Below, one piece after another: positions 30,874-41,008 of a stretch of 64,000 bases of DNA. The stretch spans positions 248,001-312,000 of the forward strand of contig NZ_AWFX01000049.1 in the NCBI RefSeq assembly GCF_000463115.2, written 5' to 3'. The notes beneath the pieces were generated by a model. It searched no databases and was not told where the DNA came from. It saw only the letters and a program-made list of their open reading frames with translations. Both the position numbers and the translations under genes were made by a program. The stretch comes from Franconibacter helveticus LMG 23732 (lineage in GTDB: Bacteria; Pseudomonadota; Gammaproteobacteria; Enterobacterales; Enterobacteriaceae). Numbering within the stretch: position 1 is the first letter of the stretch; every line of letters begins with the position of its first letter.

Positions 30874-31100
30874 GGCAGCCAGTAGTCCTGTTTTCAATCC
30901 CGCTACAGCCGTAGCGTATACGTGTGTTGTTTCAGATCCGCATAGCATAGCCGATTAGGGCGCAGCGCAACAGCCTTTCAACGGGGCGGGAACCGATAGC
31001 CTTTGCAGGAATTTACCTGCGGCTGTGCTCAGGCTAACAAAGCGCGGACAGATTAAGGTCTATCATTAGAAGAGGTTACCCACTCAGGAGGCAAAAGGCG

Positions 31101-31586
31101 ATGAACAAGGTTGCTCAATATTATCGGGAACTGGTGACCTCGCTCACCGAACGCGTGCGAAATGGCGATCGCGATATCGACGCGCTGGTAGCCAGCGCGC
31201 GCCAACGCGTGGCGCAAACTGGCGAACTCACACGCACGGAAATTGAAGAGGTAACCCGCGCGGTGCGCCGCGATCTGGAGGAGTTTGCCCGCAGCTATAG
31301 CGAAAGCCGTGACGAAGATTTTACCGACAGCGTGTTTATGCGGGTTATTAAGGAAAGCGTCTGGCAGGAGCTTGCAGACATCACTGATAAAACGCAGCTG
31401 GAGTGGCGCGAAGTCTTTCAGGATTTAAACCATCATGGCGTTTATCACAGCGGCGAAGTCGTGGGGCTTGGCAATCTGGTCTGTGAAAACTGCCATCATC
31501 ATCTGGCCTTTTATACGCCGGAGGTTTTGCCGGTGTGTCCAAAATGCGGCCATAATCAGTTTCAGCGTCGGCCATTTGAGCCGTAA
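31101..31586 (+). CDS. ybeL: Zinc-ribbon protein YbeL (DUF1451)
   Basis: 161-residue cytoplasmic protein with a charged helical N-terminal part and a C-terminal zinc ribbon made of Cys128, Cys131, Cys146 and Cys149. Molecular role unknown to me; in E. coli it is reported among stress-related genes. CAGGAGGC gives a strong ribosome binding site. Divergent from leuS across about 225 bases. Confidence 0.93.
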   Translation: MNKVAQYYRELVTSLTERVRNGDRDIDALVASARQRVAQTGELTRTEIEEVTRAVRRDLEEFARSYSESRDEDFTDSVFMRVIKESVWQELADITDKTQLEWREVFQDLNHHGVYHSGEVVGLGNLVCENCHHHLAFYTPEVLPVCPKCGHNQFQRRPFEP

Positions 31587-31595
31587 TCGATGTTA

Positions 31596-31623
31596 TGCGC
31601 GGGCCTTAACACTGGCCCGCGCA
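31596..31623. terminator. Strong hairpin between ybeL and gltL
   Basis: Ten-pair stem TGCGCGGGCC/GGCCCGCGCA with an eight-base loop, located between the two converging stops. Neither side has a T-run, so it may be a pausing or RNA-protecting structure rather than a true intrinsic terminator. Confidence 0.5.
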
Positions 31624-31631
31624 CGCAAGGC

Positions 31632-32357
31632 TTAATGCAGGATCTTCGCGAGGAAATCTTTTGCGCGGTCTGATTGCGGGTTAGCGAAGAAATCCTCTTT
31701 CGGGGAGTCCTCCACGATTTTCCCTTCGTCCATAAAGATAACGCGATGCGCCACTTTGCGGGCGAAGCCCATTTCGTGCGTAACCACCATCATCGTCATG
31801 CCTTCATTGGCGAGCTCCACCATAACGTCCAGCACTTCGTTGATCATCTCCGGGTCAAGCGCGGAAGTCGGCTCATCGAAAAGCATCGCCACCGGGTCCA
31901 TACAAAGGGCGCGGGCGATAGCCACGCGCTGTTGCTGACCGCCTGAAAGCTGCGCCGGGAATTTATTGGCGTGAGCGGAAAGCCCCACGCGCTCCAGCAA
32001 TTTAAGCCCTTTCTGGCGCGCGGCCGCTTTATCGCGCTTAAGCACTTTTACCTGCGCCAGCGTCAGGTTCTCGATAATAGACAGATGGGGGAATAGCTCG
32101 AAGTGCTGAAACACCATACCCACATGGGAGCGCAGCTCCGCCAGATTGGTTTTTTTGTTATTAACCTGGGTGCCGTTAACGAAAATTTCGCCTTTTTGCA
32201 CAGGCTCAAGCCCATTAACCGTTTTAATGAGCGTGGATTTGCCGGAGCCGGACGGCCCGCAAACCACGACCACTTCGCCTTTTTTAACTTCTGTTGAGCA
32301 GTCGGTGAGCACCTGAAACTGACCATACCATTTTGAAACATTTTTCAGGGAAATCAT
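31632..32357 (-). CDS. gltL: Glutamate/aspartate ABC transporter ATPase GltL
   Basis: ATP-binding subunit, 241 residues. Walker [10 protein letters not shown] is at about 34-42, the signature LSGGQQQR near 139 and Walker [13 protein letters not shown] near 160. Polar amino acid transporter class. It overlaps the gltK stop by one base and is the last gene of gltIJKL. Confidence 0.97.
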   Translation of the reverse strand: MISLKNVSKWYGQFQVLTDCSTEVKKGEVVVVCGPSGSGKSTLIKTVNGLEPVQKGEIFVNGTQVNNKKTNLAELRSHVGMVFQHFELFPHLSIIENLTLAQVKVLKRDKAAARQKGLKLLERVGLSAHANKFPAQLSGGQQQRVAIARALCMDPVAMLFDEPTSALDPEMINEVLDVMVELANEGMTMMVVTHEMGFARKVAHRVIFMDEGKIVEDSPKEDFFANPQSDRAKDFLAKILH

Positions 32358-33031
32358 TACACAGTCCTTTTCTTCAGCCAGCCGACCAGGAGCGAAGCGC
32401 TCAGGCTAATGACAAAGTAAACCACACCCGCGAAGAGGATCATCTCCACCTGGGTGCCATCGCGCTCACCAATGGTGGACGCAGTGCGGAAAAAGTCCGC
32501 AAGGCTTAACACATAGACCAGCGAGGTGTCCTGAAACAGGACGATGCCCTGGGTGAGCAGCAGCGGTACCATGGCGCGAAACGCCTGCGGCAGAATAATC
32601 AGCTTCATCGACTGCCATTGGGTCATGCCGAGCGCCAGCGCGGCGCTGGACTGGCCGCGGGAGATGCTCTGGATGCCCGCGCGGATAATCTCGGAGTAAT
32701 AGGCCGCTTCAAACATAGAGAAAGCCACCATCGCCGAGATCAGGCGAATATCTGTCTTTGGCGACAGGCCAAGCACGTTTTGCAGAAAGCCCGGCACGAT
32801 CAGGTAAAACCAGAGCAGCACCATCACCAGCGGGATGGAGCGGAAAACATTCACATAACTGCTGGCAAACCACGCCACAGGCTTAAAGCTCGACAGGCGC
32901 ATCACCGCAAGCAGCGTGCCCCAGACGATACCGATAATGACAGCCGTCACGGTGATTTTTAGCGTTATGAGCATGCCTTGCAGCAGATAAGGCAAGGCGG
33001 GGCCAATAGAACTCCAGTCAAATTCGTACAT
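32357..33031 (-). CDS. gltK: Glutamate/aspartate ABC transporter permease GltK
   Basis: Inner-membrane permease, 224 residues, His/Glu/Gln-type permease family with about five helices. The conserved cytoplasmic loop [22 protein letters not shown] contacts GltL. Its ATG overlaps the gltJ stop, indicating tight coupling of the two permeases. Confidence 0.97.
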   Translation of the reverse strand: MYEFDWSSIGPALPYLLQGMLITLKITVTAVIIGIVWGTLLAVMRLSSFKPVAWFASSYVNVFRSIPLVMVLLWFYLIVPGFLQNVLGLSPKTDIRLISAMVAFSMFEAAYYSEIIRAGIQSISRGQSSAALALGMTQWQSMKLIILPQAFRAMVPLLLTQGIVLFQDTSLVYVLSLADFFRTASTIGERDGTQVEMILFAGVVYFVISLSASLLVGWLKKRTV

Positions 33032-33771
33032 TATTTGCCTCCCAGGTTGCCCGGCAGGCGGACTTTACGTTCAACCACATGCATGACCAGCATAATCACG
33101 GTGTTGATAAGCACGTAGGCGAGCGTAATGGCGGTAAACGATTCCCAGGCGTGAGCAGAGTAGTCCAGCAGCTTGCCCGCCTGCGCCGCCATATCCACCA
33201 GGCCGATGGTTGAGGCGATGGCCGAGTTTTTCACCAGGTTCATCATCTCAGAGGTCATCGGCGGCACTATCACGCGATAAGCGTTAGGCAGCAGAACATA
33301 GCGGTAGGTTTGCGGCAGCGTCAGGCCCATTGCGAGGCCGGCATTTTTCTGGCCGCGCGGCAAAGAGAGAATAGCTGCGCGCACCTGCTCGCAAACGCGC
33401 GCGGCGGTGAAGAGCCCAAGGCAGATCATCGAGGAAACAAAGAACTGCACGTTAGGATCAAGCTCGGCCTTAAACCACATGCCCAGATCCTCAGGCAGCA
33501 GTTCCGGCACCACCAGATACCAGGTAAAAAATTGAACGATCAGCGGAACGTTACGAAACAGTTCCACATAGCAGGTGCCGATGCCCGCCAGAAAGCGGTT
33601 AGGCACGGTGCGCAGAATGCCAAACAGAGAGCCGACCAGGAAAGCGATGATCCATGCGGTAACCGACAGGGCGACGGTGACCTGAAACCCACTCCATAGC
33701 CAGCCCAGATAAGTGGTGTTGCCGAACGGGGCGGGCTGTAAAAATATTCCCCAGTTCCAGTCTATAGACAT
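33031..33771 (-). CDS. gltJ: Glutamate/aspartate ABC transporter permease GltJ
   Basis: Inner-membrane permease, 246 residues, partner of GltK. The EAA-type loop reads [19 protein letters not shown]. The start [10 protein letters not shown] matches the E. coli protein. It is separated from gltI by a 158-base gap with an internal terminator (SroC-like), so its expression depends on read-through past that point. Confidence 0.97.
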   Translation of the reverse strand: MSIDWNWGIFLQPAPFGNTTYLGWLWSGFQVTVALSVTAWIIAFLVGSLFGILRTVPNRFLAGIGTCYVELFRNVPLIVQFFTWYLVVPELLPEDLGMWFKAELDPNVQFFVSSMICLGLFTAARVCEQVRAAILSLPRGQKNAGLAMGLTLPQTYRYVLLPNAYRVIVPPMTSEMMNLVKNSAIASTIGLVDMAAQAGKLLDYSAHAWESFTAITLAYVLINTVIMLVMHVVERKVRLPGNLGGK

Positions 33772-33782
33772 AGCGTACTCCG

Positions 33783-33809
33783 AAAAAAGAGGGGTAGCAG
33801 CGCTACCCC
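33783..33809 (-). terminator. Internal terminator of gltI / SroC 3' end
   Basis: Eight-base arms GGGGTAGC and GCTACCCC around a three-base loop, then TCTTTTTTC on the minus strand. It attenuates transcription from gltI into gltJKL. Confidence 0.85.
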
Positions 33810-33929
33810 CGAAGATTGATGAGAAGCCTCTCTTTTCGCGCCGGATGGGGAACGGCCATCCAACGTATAGTCTGTCCGGGCTTGATTCGTCAATCGAGGG
33901 CAGGCTTCCCCGCCCCTTAATGGTTGTAA
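33783..33929 (-). ncRNA. sroC: Candidate SroC small RNA in the gltI-gltJ spacer
   Basis: In E. coli and Salmonella, SroC is processed from gltI mRNA and ends at an internal terminator before gltJ; it sponges GcvB and MgrR. Here the spacer is of the right size and lies in the same place. It ends in a strong hairpin, GGGGTAGC/GCTACCCC (33791-33809), followed on the minus strand by TCTTTTTT. The exact 5' end cannot be read from sequence. Assignment rests on position and terminator, with no detailed alignment. Confidence 0.6.
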
Positions 33930-34835
33930 TTAGTTAAGAGCTTTGTCGTTCGGTTCTTTAAAGAGCGTTTGCATATCCTGAGAAAGTTCGAAGTTCAGGT
34001 TAAGGTTTTTCGGCGGAATAGGGTTTTTAAACCATTGGTCGAACCATTTCGCCGCTTCGCCGGAGGTTTGAGCCTGAGCGATAGTGTCGTCTACCAGTTT
34101 CTTGAACGACTCATCGCCTTTACGCATCATGCAGCCGTAAGCTTCTTTTGACTGCGGCGTGCCGACGATTTCCCAGTTGTCCGGTTTCTTCGCCTTCGCG
34201 CGCTCGCCTGCCAGCAGGGCGTCATCCATCATGAACGCCACGGCGCGGCCGCTTTCAAGCGTGCGGAAAGAGTCGCCGTGATCTTTCGCGCTGATGATGC
34301 GCATATCCATTTTCTTTTCGTCATTAAGCTTATGCAGCAGCACTTCTGAGGTGGTGCCTGAAGTCACTACCACTGCTTTGCCTTTCAGATCCGCGAAATC
34401 CTTAATCGGGCCGCCTTTTTTCACCAGCAGACGGGTGCCGACGACAAAGATAGTGTCGGAAAACGCTGCTTGTTTCTGGCGCTCCAGGTTATTGGTAGTC
34501 GAGCCGCATTCAAAGTCGAAAGTGCCGTTTTGCAGCAGCGGAATACGGTTCTGCGAGGTGATTGGGATGAGCTTGACCTGAAGGTCCGGTTTGTTGAGCT
34601 GTTTTTTAACCGCTTCAACGATGGCGTTGGAATAGTCCTGAGAGTATCCGACCACTTTCTGCTGGTTATCGTAATAAGAGAAAGGGACTGAAGATTCACG
34701 GTGGCCGACCACAATCACCCCGTTGGCTTTGATCTTATCCAGCGTGCTCTGCCCGGTAGCGGCGTCTTCGGCGTGCACAGCGCCTGCGCTGAGCCCCATT
34801 ACCAGCATTGCTGTGGCCAGTTTACGTAATTGCAT
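33930..34835 (-). CDS. gltI: Glutamate/aspartate periplasmic binding protein GltI
   Basis: Periplasmic solute-binding protein of about 301 residues. Signal peptide MQLRKLATAMLVMGLSAG ends near VHA. ATG 34835 follows AAAGGAGTTGG; the frame reaches 34880 but that extension lacks conservation. Ligand-binding regions HRESSVPFSYYD and FECGSTTNN are intact. Its upstream region contains NtrC-like dyads, in line with the known membership of the E. coli glt operon (then ybeJ-gltJKL) in the nitrogen-limitation regulon. Confidence 0.97.
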   Translation of the reverse strand: MQLRKLATAMLVMGLSAGAVHAEDAATGQSTLDKIKANGVIVVGHRESSVPFSYYDNQQKVVGYSQDYSNAIVEAVKKQLNKPDLQVKLIPITSQNRIPLLQNGTFDFECGSTTNNLERQKQAAFSDTIFVVGTRLLVKKGGPIKDFADLKGKAVVVTSGTTSEVLLHKLNDEKKMDMRIISAKDHGDSFRTLESGRAVAFMMDDALLAGERAKAKKPDNWEIVGTPQSKEAYGCMMRKGDESFKKLVDDTIAQAQTSGEAAKWFDQWFKNPIPPKNLNLNFELSQDMQTLFKEPNDKALN

Positions 34836-35032
34836 ATCCAACTCCTTTATCGTGGCGCCAGAGACGCCTTTGATACCCAATAGTGATGGTGTGTTGTTAT
34901 GTTCTGCTACAAAAGCGTGCAGAGTTGTAGCTGTGTTGTTAACACTTAGCTTGGCTGAATGTAAATAATCTGCTCTTTATTTGTTTATTTTTGCGAAGTG
35001 CGCCGCACCATTCAGAGGCAAAAATAGCGCGA

Positions 35033-35071
35033 TGCACCGTTTTGGTGCCGCTGGTGTACCGCTCTGGTGCA
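35033..35071 (-). promoter_or_regulatory. Tandem NtrC-like binding sites upstream of gltI
   Basis: Two 17-base dyads resemble the NtrC consensus TGCACCA-N3-TGGTGCA. TGCACCG-TTT-TGGTGCC is at 35033-35049 and TGTACCG-CTC-TGGTGCA at 35055-35071, each with two mismatches. Their centres are 22 bases apart, two helical turns, and about 200 bases upstream of gltI, a typical enhancer position. Confidence 0.55.
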
Positions 35072-35150
35072 GAGGCTTCAACAGGCGCCCGCAGAAGGGC
35101 AAATCAGCCAATGTCTCTGATATGAATAAGCAAAGGGTATGCCAGAAATG

Positions 35151-35173
35151 AAAAAGGCCAGCATAGCTGGCCC
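35151..35173 (-). terminator. Intrinsic terminator of lnt
   Basis: Arms GGCCAGC and GCTGGCC around ATA; on the minus strand the stem is followed by TTTTTCATTTC. It lies 13 bases past the lnt stop. Confidence 0.88.
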
Positions 35174-35185
35174 TTGAGAAGGGGA

Positions 35186-36727
35186 TTAACGACGTTTACG
35201 GCTGCGCAGGTTATAAAGCACGGCGCTAAAACCAAAAATAAGCGTAAGCGCCCACAACGGCCAGTTGCCGAAACGGGCATAAGGCGTAAGCCCGCGGGTA
35301 GGGGTCACGGTGGTGGTCAGCGCCTGTCGGGTGAATTGCGGGATAATATCCTGCACGTCGCCTGTTGGGGCGATCACGGCCGTTACGCCATTATTCGTGC
35401 TGCGCAACAGCGGGCGCGCCAGCTCCAGCGCCCGCATTCGCGCCATCTGGAAATGCTGCCACGGACCGATGGAATGACCAAACCAGGCGTCATTTGAAAT
35501 GGTCAGCAGAAAATCCGTGTCCGGGCGAAAGTTATCGCGTACCTGCTCGCCGAGGATGATTTCGTAGCAAATGGCGGCGGTCAAATTAAAGCCATGCGCC
35601 TGAAGCTGCGGTTGCAAATAGGGGCCGCGACTAAACGAGGACATCGGCAGGTCGAAGAACGGCGCCAGCGGGCGCAGAATCGACTCCAGCGGCACAAACT
35701 CGCCAAAAGGCACCAGATGGTTTTTGTTGTAGCGATCGGCAGAGCTATAGCTGTACGCGTTCCCGGCGCCAAGCGTAATAATGGCGTTGTAAGTGTCGTA
35801 ACGGTTATGTTCATTCAACCGCGCGTCCACAATGCCGGTAATCAGCGACGTATTGCGCTTGCGCAGCATTTCATCAAGCGAGGTCAGGAAACGTTGCTGG
35901 TTAATCTCCAGGTCAGGGATCGCCGACTCCGGCCAGATAATCAGCTGAGATTTTCCCATCTGCCCCAGCGAGCTGTTCATGTAAATATCCAGCGTATTCT
36001 GCAACTCTTTTTCATCCCACTTGAGCGACTGCGGGATATTGCCTTGCACCAGCGTTACATTAACCGCGCGTTCGGCCTGCGGCGTAAACCACTGGATATA
36101 ACGCAACGGGAAGGGCAGGGCGAAAAGAAGCAGCGCCGCCAGCGCAGGCTGCCAGCGGCGAACATGCAGCGCCAGCACCAGCAGGCCGCTTACCGCCATC
36201 AGCAGGAAGTTAATGGCCTCGACGCCAAGCACGGGCGCCAGCCCTTTCAGCGGACCGTCGATCTGGCTGTAGCCAAATTGCAGCCACGGGAAACCTGTCA
36301 GCACCCAGCCGCGTAAAAACTCGGTGATTTGCCAGATCACGGGCGCGGCAATCGCCACGCGCCACCAGGTGGTTTTCGGCCACAGGCGCGACAGCGCGCC
36401 GGCGAAAAGCCCGGTATAGAGCGAGAGATAGGCGGCAAGCAGCACAACCAGCGCGACGTTAACCGGGCCTGGCATGCCGCCAAAAGTGGCGATGCTGACA
36501 TAAACCCAGTTAATGCCGGTGCCGAATAAGCCAAAGCCCCAGAAGAAGCCGATAGCGGCGCTTTGCAGCGGGCGGCGGTTAAGCGTCAGCCCCTGAAGAC
36601 CCATCAGGGAAAGCAGGGCGGCGGGCCAAAAATCGTAGGGAGAAAAGGCCAGCGTTCCGCTGGCTCCGAAAATCAGCGCCAGCAGCAGACGCACGCGCTG
36701 GCGTTCAATCAGTGAGGCAAAGGCCAT
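35186..36727 (-). CDS. lnt: Apolipoprotein N-acyltransferase Lnt
   Basis: Inner-membrane enzyme that adds the third acyl chain to lipoproteins; about 513 residues. An N-terminal membrane domain (about 10-210) is followed by a periplasmic nitrilase-like domain with the triad Glu267 (WPESAI), Lys335 ([12 protein letters not shown]) and Cys387 (AAICYE), and a C-terminal helix. ATG 36727 gives the E. coli start [11 protein letters not shown]; the frame to 36853 overlaps corC. Lies four bases after corC. Its clients here include LptE and RlpA. Confidence 0.97.
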   Translation of the reverse strand: MAFASLIERQRVRLLLALIFGASGTLAFSPYDFWPAALLSLMGLQGLTLNRRPLQSAAIGFFWGFGLFGTGINWVYVSIATFGGMPGPVNVALVVLLAAYLSLYTGLFAGALSRLWPKTTWWRVAIAAPVIWQITEFLRGWVLTGFPWLQFGYSQIDGPLKGLAPVLGVEAINFLLMAVSGLLVLALHVRRWQPALAALLLFALPFPLRYIQWFTPQAERAVNVTLVQGNIPQSLKWDEKELQNTLDIYMNSSLGQMGKSQLIIWPESAIPDLEINQQRFLTSLDEMLRKRNTSLITGIVDARLNEHNRYDTYNAIITLGAGNAYSYSSADRYNKNHLVPFGEFVPLESILRPLAPFFDLPMSSFSRGPYLQPQLQAHGFNLTAAICYEIILGEQVRDNFRPDTDFLLTISNDAWFGHSIGPWQHFQMARMRALELARPLLRSTNNGVTAVIAPTGDVQDIIPQFTRQALTTTVTPTRGLTPYARFGNWPLWALTLIFGFSAVLYNLRSRKRR

Positions 36728-36731
36728 TCCA

Positions 36732-37610
36732 TTAGTCTTCCAGTTTTGGCGTCGGCGAATTGTCCGGTATTCTGACGTGAACCTGAATAATGCGGCGGCT
36801 GTCAGCCATCGCGACTTTGAACTGATAACCGTCAATCTCAATGGTTTCGCCACGGGCTGGCAGGTGACCGAAGGCCTGCATCACCAGTCCGCCGATAGTA
36901 TCCACCTCTTCGTCGCTAAACTGCGTGCCGAAGGTTTCATTGAAATCTTCAATCGGGGCGAGCGCGCGTACCGTCCAGGTGTGGCGGCTCAGCTGACGGA
37001 AATCGATATCCTCTTCGTCGTCATATTCGTCTTCAATTTCACCGACGATAAGCTCAAGAATATCTTCAATGGTCACAAGGCCAGAAACGCCGCCGAACTC
37101 GTCGATAACGATAGCCATGTGATAACGCTGAGAACGGAACTCTTTCAGCATGCGGTCGACACGCTTGCTCTCCGGCACAACCACCGCCGGGCGCAGCACT
37201 TTTTCCATGCTGAACGGCTCGGCATCGCTGCGCATAAACGGCAGCAAGTCCTTCGCCATCAGGATCCCTTCGATGTGATCTTTATCTTCGCTGATAACCG
37301 GGAAGCGCGAGTGGGCAGACTCGATGATAACGTCGAGGCATTCGTCCAGGCTCTGGTTGCGTTTCAGGGTGACCATCTGGGAGCGGGGGATCATGATGTC
37401 GCGGACGCGCTGGTCGGCGATATCCATAACCCCTTCGAGCATGTCGCGCGTATCTTCGTCGATAAGCTCGTTTTGGCCGGAATCACGGATCAGGGCCAGC
37501 AGTTCGTCACGGTTTTTGGGTTCGCCGTGAAAAAGCTGGCTCAGAAGGAGGGAGAAAAATCCCTTTTTAGTGCTAAGTGAGTCGCTACTGTGTGAATTGT
37601 CGTCGCTCAT
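36732..37610 (-). CDS. corC: CBS-domain protein CorC (YbeX)
   Basis: 292-residue cytoplasmic protein with two CBS domains (about 65-190) and a C-terminal CorC/HlyC transporter-associated domain (about 205-280). Historically linked to Mg2+/Co2+ efflux with CorA; more recent work on E. coli YbeX suggests a role in ribosome or rRNA homeostasis. [21 protein letters not shown] is the typical second CBS end. Sits between ybeY and lnt in one operon. Confidence 0.95.
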   Translation of the reverse strand: MSDDNSHSSDSLSTKKGFFSLLLSQLFHGEPKNRDELLALIRDSGQNELIDEDTRDMLEGVMDIADQRVRDIMIPRSQMVTLKRNQSLDECLDVIIESAHSRFPVISEDKDHIEGILMAKDLLPFMRSDAEPFSMEKVLRPAVVVPESKRVDRMLKEFRSQRYHMAIVIDEFGGVSGLVTIEDILELIVGEIEDEYDDEEDIDFRQLSRHTWTVRALAPIEDFNETFGTQFSDEEVDTIGGLVMQAFGHLPARGETIEIDGYQFKVAMADSRRIIQVHVRIPDNSPTPKLED

Positions 37611-37712
37611 GGCGTTAATTCAAGGTTCTCATGTTGGTTGATGTGTCGTCGGCGGCGGCGAAAACACGCTGCGACGGCAGAAAACGCTGGCGGCAGCGAG
37701 CTGCCGCACAGA

Positions 37713-38180
37713 TTACTCTTTCTCGGCAATGTACGGATCGGCAAAGCCCAGGGCAAGCATTATCTCGGTTTCAATGCCTTCCATCTCTTCCGCTTCGTCA
37801 TCTTCGATATGGTCATAACCCAGAAGATGCAGGCTGCCGTGTACTACCATATGCGCCCAGTGGGCTTCCAGCGGCTTTTCCTGCTCTTTTGCTTCCTGCT
37901 CAACGACCTGACGGCAGATGATAAGGTCGCCCAGCAGCGGCATTTCGATGCCGGGCGGCGCTTCGAACGGGAACGAAAGCACGTTAGTGGGCTTATCCTT
38001 GCCCCGGTAAGTCAGGTTGAGATCGTGGCTTTCCGCCTCGTCCACGAGACGGACAGTCACTTCCGCTTCTTCCTGAAATTGCGAAATTACAGCATCCAGC
38101 CAGCGTTGAAACTGCGCTTCTTCCGGCAAGCCGGAGGCGTTTTCGCAGGCAATCTGCAAATCAAGTATGACCTGACTCAT
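37713..38180 (-). CDS. ybeY: Endoribonuclease YbeY
   Basis: Metal-dependent single-strand endoribonuclease for 16S rRNA 3'-end maturation and ribosome quality control; 155 residues. The zinc motif H-X3-H-X5-H is intact with His114, His118 and His124 ([11 protein letters not shown]). Its ATG overlaps the ybeZ stop by four bases. A gap of about 100 bases separates it from corC. Confidence 0.97.
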   Translation of the reverse strand: MSQVILDLQIACENASGLPEEAQFQRWLDAVISQFQEEAEVTVRLVDEAESHDLNLTYRGKDKPTNVLSFPFEAPPGIEMPLLGDLIICRQVVEQEAKEQEKPLEAHWAHMVVHGSLHLLGYDHIEDDEAEEMEGIETEIMLALGFADPYIAEKE

Positions 38181-39238
38181 TTATTCTCCTGCGCACCGGC
38201 GGCCAGCGCCTGCGCTTCACGTTTACGCTCGGCGGCCTGTTCCGCTTTGCGCTTCTGGTCCGCCTCTTCCCAGGCTTCATAAGCATTTACAATGCGCGCG
38301 ACAACCGGATGGCGCACCACGTCTTCACTGTGGAAGAAGTTGAAACTGATCTCTTCCACTTCAGAGAGCACTTCAATGGCGTGACGCAGGCCCGATTTCA
38401 TGTTGCGCGGCAAGTCGATTTGCGTGACGTCGCCAGTGATAACCGCTTTGGAGTTAAAGCCAATGCGGGTCAGGAACATCTTCATTTGCTCGATGGTGGT
38501 GTTCTGGCTTTCATCGAGAATGATAAACGCATCGTTAAGCGTACGACCGCGCATATAAGCGAGCGGCGCCACTTCAATAACATTGCGCTCCATGAGCTTT
38601 TCAACGCGCTCAAAGCCCAGCATTTCAAACAAAGCGTCATAAAGCGGACGCAGGTACGGGTCTACTTTCTGGCTGAGATCGCCTGGCAGAAAGCCGAGCT
38701 TCTCGCCTGCTTCTACTGCCGGACGGGTCAGCAAAATGCGGCGGATTTCCTGACGCTCCAGCGCATCGACGGCGGCGGCGACGGCGAGGTAGGTTTTCCC
38801 TGTCCCTGCCGGCCCAATGCCGAACGTAATGTCATGGTCAAGAATATTGGCGATGTATTGCGCCTGGTTTGGCGTACGCGGTTTAATGACGCCGCGCTTG
38901 GTCTTGATATTGACCGCTTTGCCATACTCCGGCACGCTTTCCGCGCTTTGCTCAAGCACGCGGAATTCTTTAATAGCCAGATGAATTTGTTCCGGCTCAA
39001 TCTCTTTGATTTGCCCGCGCACCGGCGCGGTATCCACGTAGAGATGGCGAAGGATATCCGTAGCGGCGCTGACGCAAATGGTGCGTCCGGTGAGTTTGAA
39101 GTGATTATCGCGACGGTTGATTTCGATACCGAGGCGGCGCTCCAGCTGTTTGATATTGTCATCAAACGGTCCGCAAAGGCTAAGCAGACGGGCGTTGTCT
39201 GCGGGTTCCAGCGTAATTTCACGTGTTTCGATATTCAA
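38177..39238 (-). CDS. ybeZ: PhoH-like ATPase YbeZ
   Basis: Predicted RNA-associated NTPase working with YbeY; about 353 residues. From the TTG at 39238, Walker A GPAGTGKT is at 142-149 and Walker B FIILDE near 239. AGAGGATAAG just before TTG 39238 is a good ribosome binding site and gives [10 protein letters not shown], like E. coli; a GTG at 39256 would add six residues that lack such support. The C-terminal tail is rich in Lys, Ala and Glu. Confidence 0.94.
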   Translation of the reverse strand: MNIETREITLEPADNARLLSLCGPFDDNIKQLERRLGIEINRRDNHFKLTGRTICVSAATDILRHLYVDTAPVRGQIKEIEPEQIHLAIKEFRVLEQSAESVPEYGKAVNIKTKRGVIKPRTPNQAQYIANILDHDITFGIGPAGTGKTYLAVAAAVDALERQEIRRILLTRPAVEAGEKLGFLPGDLSQKVDPYLRPLYDALFEMLGFERVEKLMERNVIEVAPLAYMRGRTLNDAFIILDESQNTTIEQMKMFLTRIGFNSKAVITGDVTQIDLPRNMKSGLRHAIEVLSEVEEISFNFFHSEDVVRHPVVARIVNAYEAWEEADQKRKAEQAAERKREAQALAAGAQENK

Positions 39239-39444
39239 ACTTATCCTCTTGGTCACACAGGGCCAGTTAGGGTGAACAATGATGCCTGCTGATTTTCTCA
39301 GGCCCTGTCGAAATTATTCACGGCGAGGGAAAAAGGCGCAAGCGACGGCACTGATATTTGGGTGTGAGATGCAGAATACAAGTGTAGCGAATGTAAATGA
39401 CCGTATGCGCTTTTTATGCGCATACGGCCGGGCAATGCGGGGGA

Positions 39445-40869
39445 TCAGGGCTGGTAAATGCCGACGCCGAGCTCGTTCTCTTTGCGGGTGCGGGCGATAA
39501 CGTCGGCGGGAGATTCCGCCATGCGCAGGCCCATCTCCGCTTCAGTGCGCACCACTTTGCCGCGCAGCGAGTTAGGGAAGACCTCGGTAATTTCTACATC
39601 AACGAATTTACCCACCATATCCGGGGTGCCTTCAAAGTTCACCACGCGGTTATTCTCGGTGCGTCCGGACAGCTCCATGATGCTTTTACGCGAGGTTCCT
39701 TCAACCAGAATGCGCTGGGTCGTGCCAAGCATACGGCGGCTCCACGCCATCGCCTGCTGGTTAATACGCTCCTGGAGAATATAAAGACGCTGCTTTTTCT
39801 CCTCTTCCGGCACATCGTCCACCATATCGGCGGCAGGCGTGCCTGGACGCGCGGAGAAAATAAAGCTGTAGCTCATGTCGAAATTGACGTCGGCGATAAG
39901 CTTCATGGTCTGTTCGAAATCCTGCTGGGTTTCGCCCGGGAAGCCGACGATAAAGTCAGAGCTTATCTGGATATCAGGACGCGCGGCGCGCAGCTTGCGA
40001 ATTATCGCTTTGTATTCGAGACCGGTGTGGGTGCGGCCCATCATGTTCAGTACGCGGTCGGAACCGCTTTGTACCGGCAGGTGCAGGAAGCTGACCAGTT
40101 CCGGCGTATCGCGATAGACCTCAATGATGTCATCGGTGAACTCAATCGGGTGGCTGGTGGTAAAGCGAATACGGTCGATACCATCAATTGCCGCAACCAG
40201 ACGCAGCAGGTCGGCGAACGTGCCGGTAGTGCCGTCGTAGTTTTCACCGCGCCAGGCATTGACGTTCTGGCCGAGCAGGTTGACTTCCCGCACGCCCTGC
40301 GCCGCCAGCTGGGCTATTTCCAGCACGATATCGTCGCTCGGACGGCTTACTTCTTCGCCGCGGGTGTAAGGCACCACGCAGTAAGTACAATATTTATTGC
40401 AGCCTTCCATGATAGAGACGAAGGCGGTCGGGCCTTCCGCGCGCGGCTCCGGCAGACGGTCAAATTTCTCGATTTCCGGGAAGCTGATGTCCACGACCGG
40501 GCTGCGGGTGCCTTTCACCTGATTAATCATTTCCGGCAGGCGATGCAGCGTCTGCGGCCCAAAAATAATATCGACGTAGCGTGCGCGATCGCGGATATGA
40601 TCGCCCTCCTGAGAGGCAACGCAGCCGCCAACGCCAATAATCACATCCGGATTTTTTTCCTTTAATGTTTTCCAGCGGCCTAACTGATGGAAAACCTTCT
40701 CCTGTGCCTTTTCACGGATTGAACAGGTATTCAGCAGCAGAACATCCGCTTCTTCAGCCACATCGGTCAGTTCATAGCCGTGGGTGGCATCCAGCAGATC
40801 GGCCATCTTCGATGAATCGTATTCGTTCATCTGACAGCCCCAGGTTTTGATATGCAGTTTTTTTGTCAT
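39445..40869 (-). CDS. miaB: tRNA-2-methylthio-N6-dimethylallyladenosine synthase MiaB
   Basis: Radical SAM methylthiotransferase modifying A37 of tRNAs that read UNN codons; 474 residues. The N-terminal cluster uses Cys12, Cys49 and Cys83; the radical SAM cluster uses Cys157, Cys161 and Cys164 (CNKYCTYC). A C-terminal TRAM domain is present. About 205 bases precede ybeZ, so ybeZ may have its own promoter. Confidence 0.97.
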   Translation of the reverse strand: MTKKLHIKTWGCQMNEYDSSKMADLLDATHGYELTDVAEEADVLLLNTCSIREKAQEKVFHQLGRWKTLKEKNPDVIIGVGGCVASQEGDHIRDRARYVDIIFGPQTLHRLPEMINQVKGTRSPVVDISFPEIEKFDRLPEPRAEGPTAFVSIMEGCNKYCTYCVVPYTRGEEVSRPSDDIVLEIAQLAAQGVREVNLLGQNVNAWRGENYDGTTGTFADLLRLVAAIDGIDRIRFTTSHPIEFTDDIIEVYRDTPELVSFLHLPVQSGSDRVLNMMGRTHTGLEYKAIIRKLRAARPDIQISSDFIVGFPGETQQDFEQTMKLIADVNFDMSYSFIFSARPGTPAADMVDDVPEEEKKQRLYILQERINQQAMAWSRRMLGTTQRILVEGTSRKSIMELSGRTENNRVVNFEGTPDMVGKFVDVEITEVFPNSLRGKVVRTEAEMGLRMAESPADVIARTRKENELGVGIYQP

Positions 40870-41008
40870 CGACTTGCCATTGCTCAGTTAAAGCCAGGAA
40901 TGCAGGGCGCGTATTGTAATGCTTTGGCGGGTTCGTGACCAGTATTGCGCAGAGTCGCTTACAGCCGCAAAAAATCCGGTAAACTTAAGCCATCGACCTT
41001 AAGGATAA

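Larger units (their letters stand above)
34836..35185. other. gltI upstream region
   Basis: 350 bases between gltI and the end of lnt, AT-rich in the middle. It holds two NtrC-like dyads (35033-35071) and the lnt terminator (35151-35173). I searched for a sigma-54 -24/-12 element and found only a degenerate candidate near 34906-34925 with the wrong spacing. Confidence 0.6.

Noticed and set aside
34906-34925. Sigma-54 promoter for gltI
   Set aside because: CACG and TTG elements are present, but GG is missing at -24 and the spacing is one base short.
39397-40665. 422-codon open frame antisense to miaB
   Set aside because: Shadow of the radical SAM gene; no domain recognisable.
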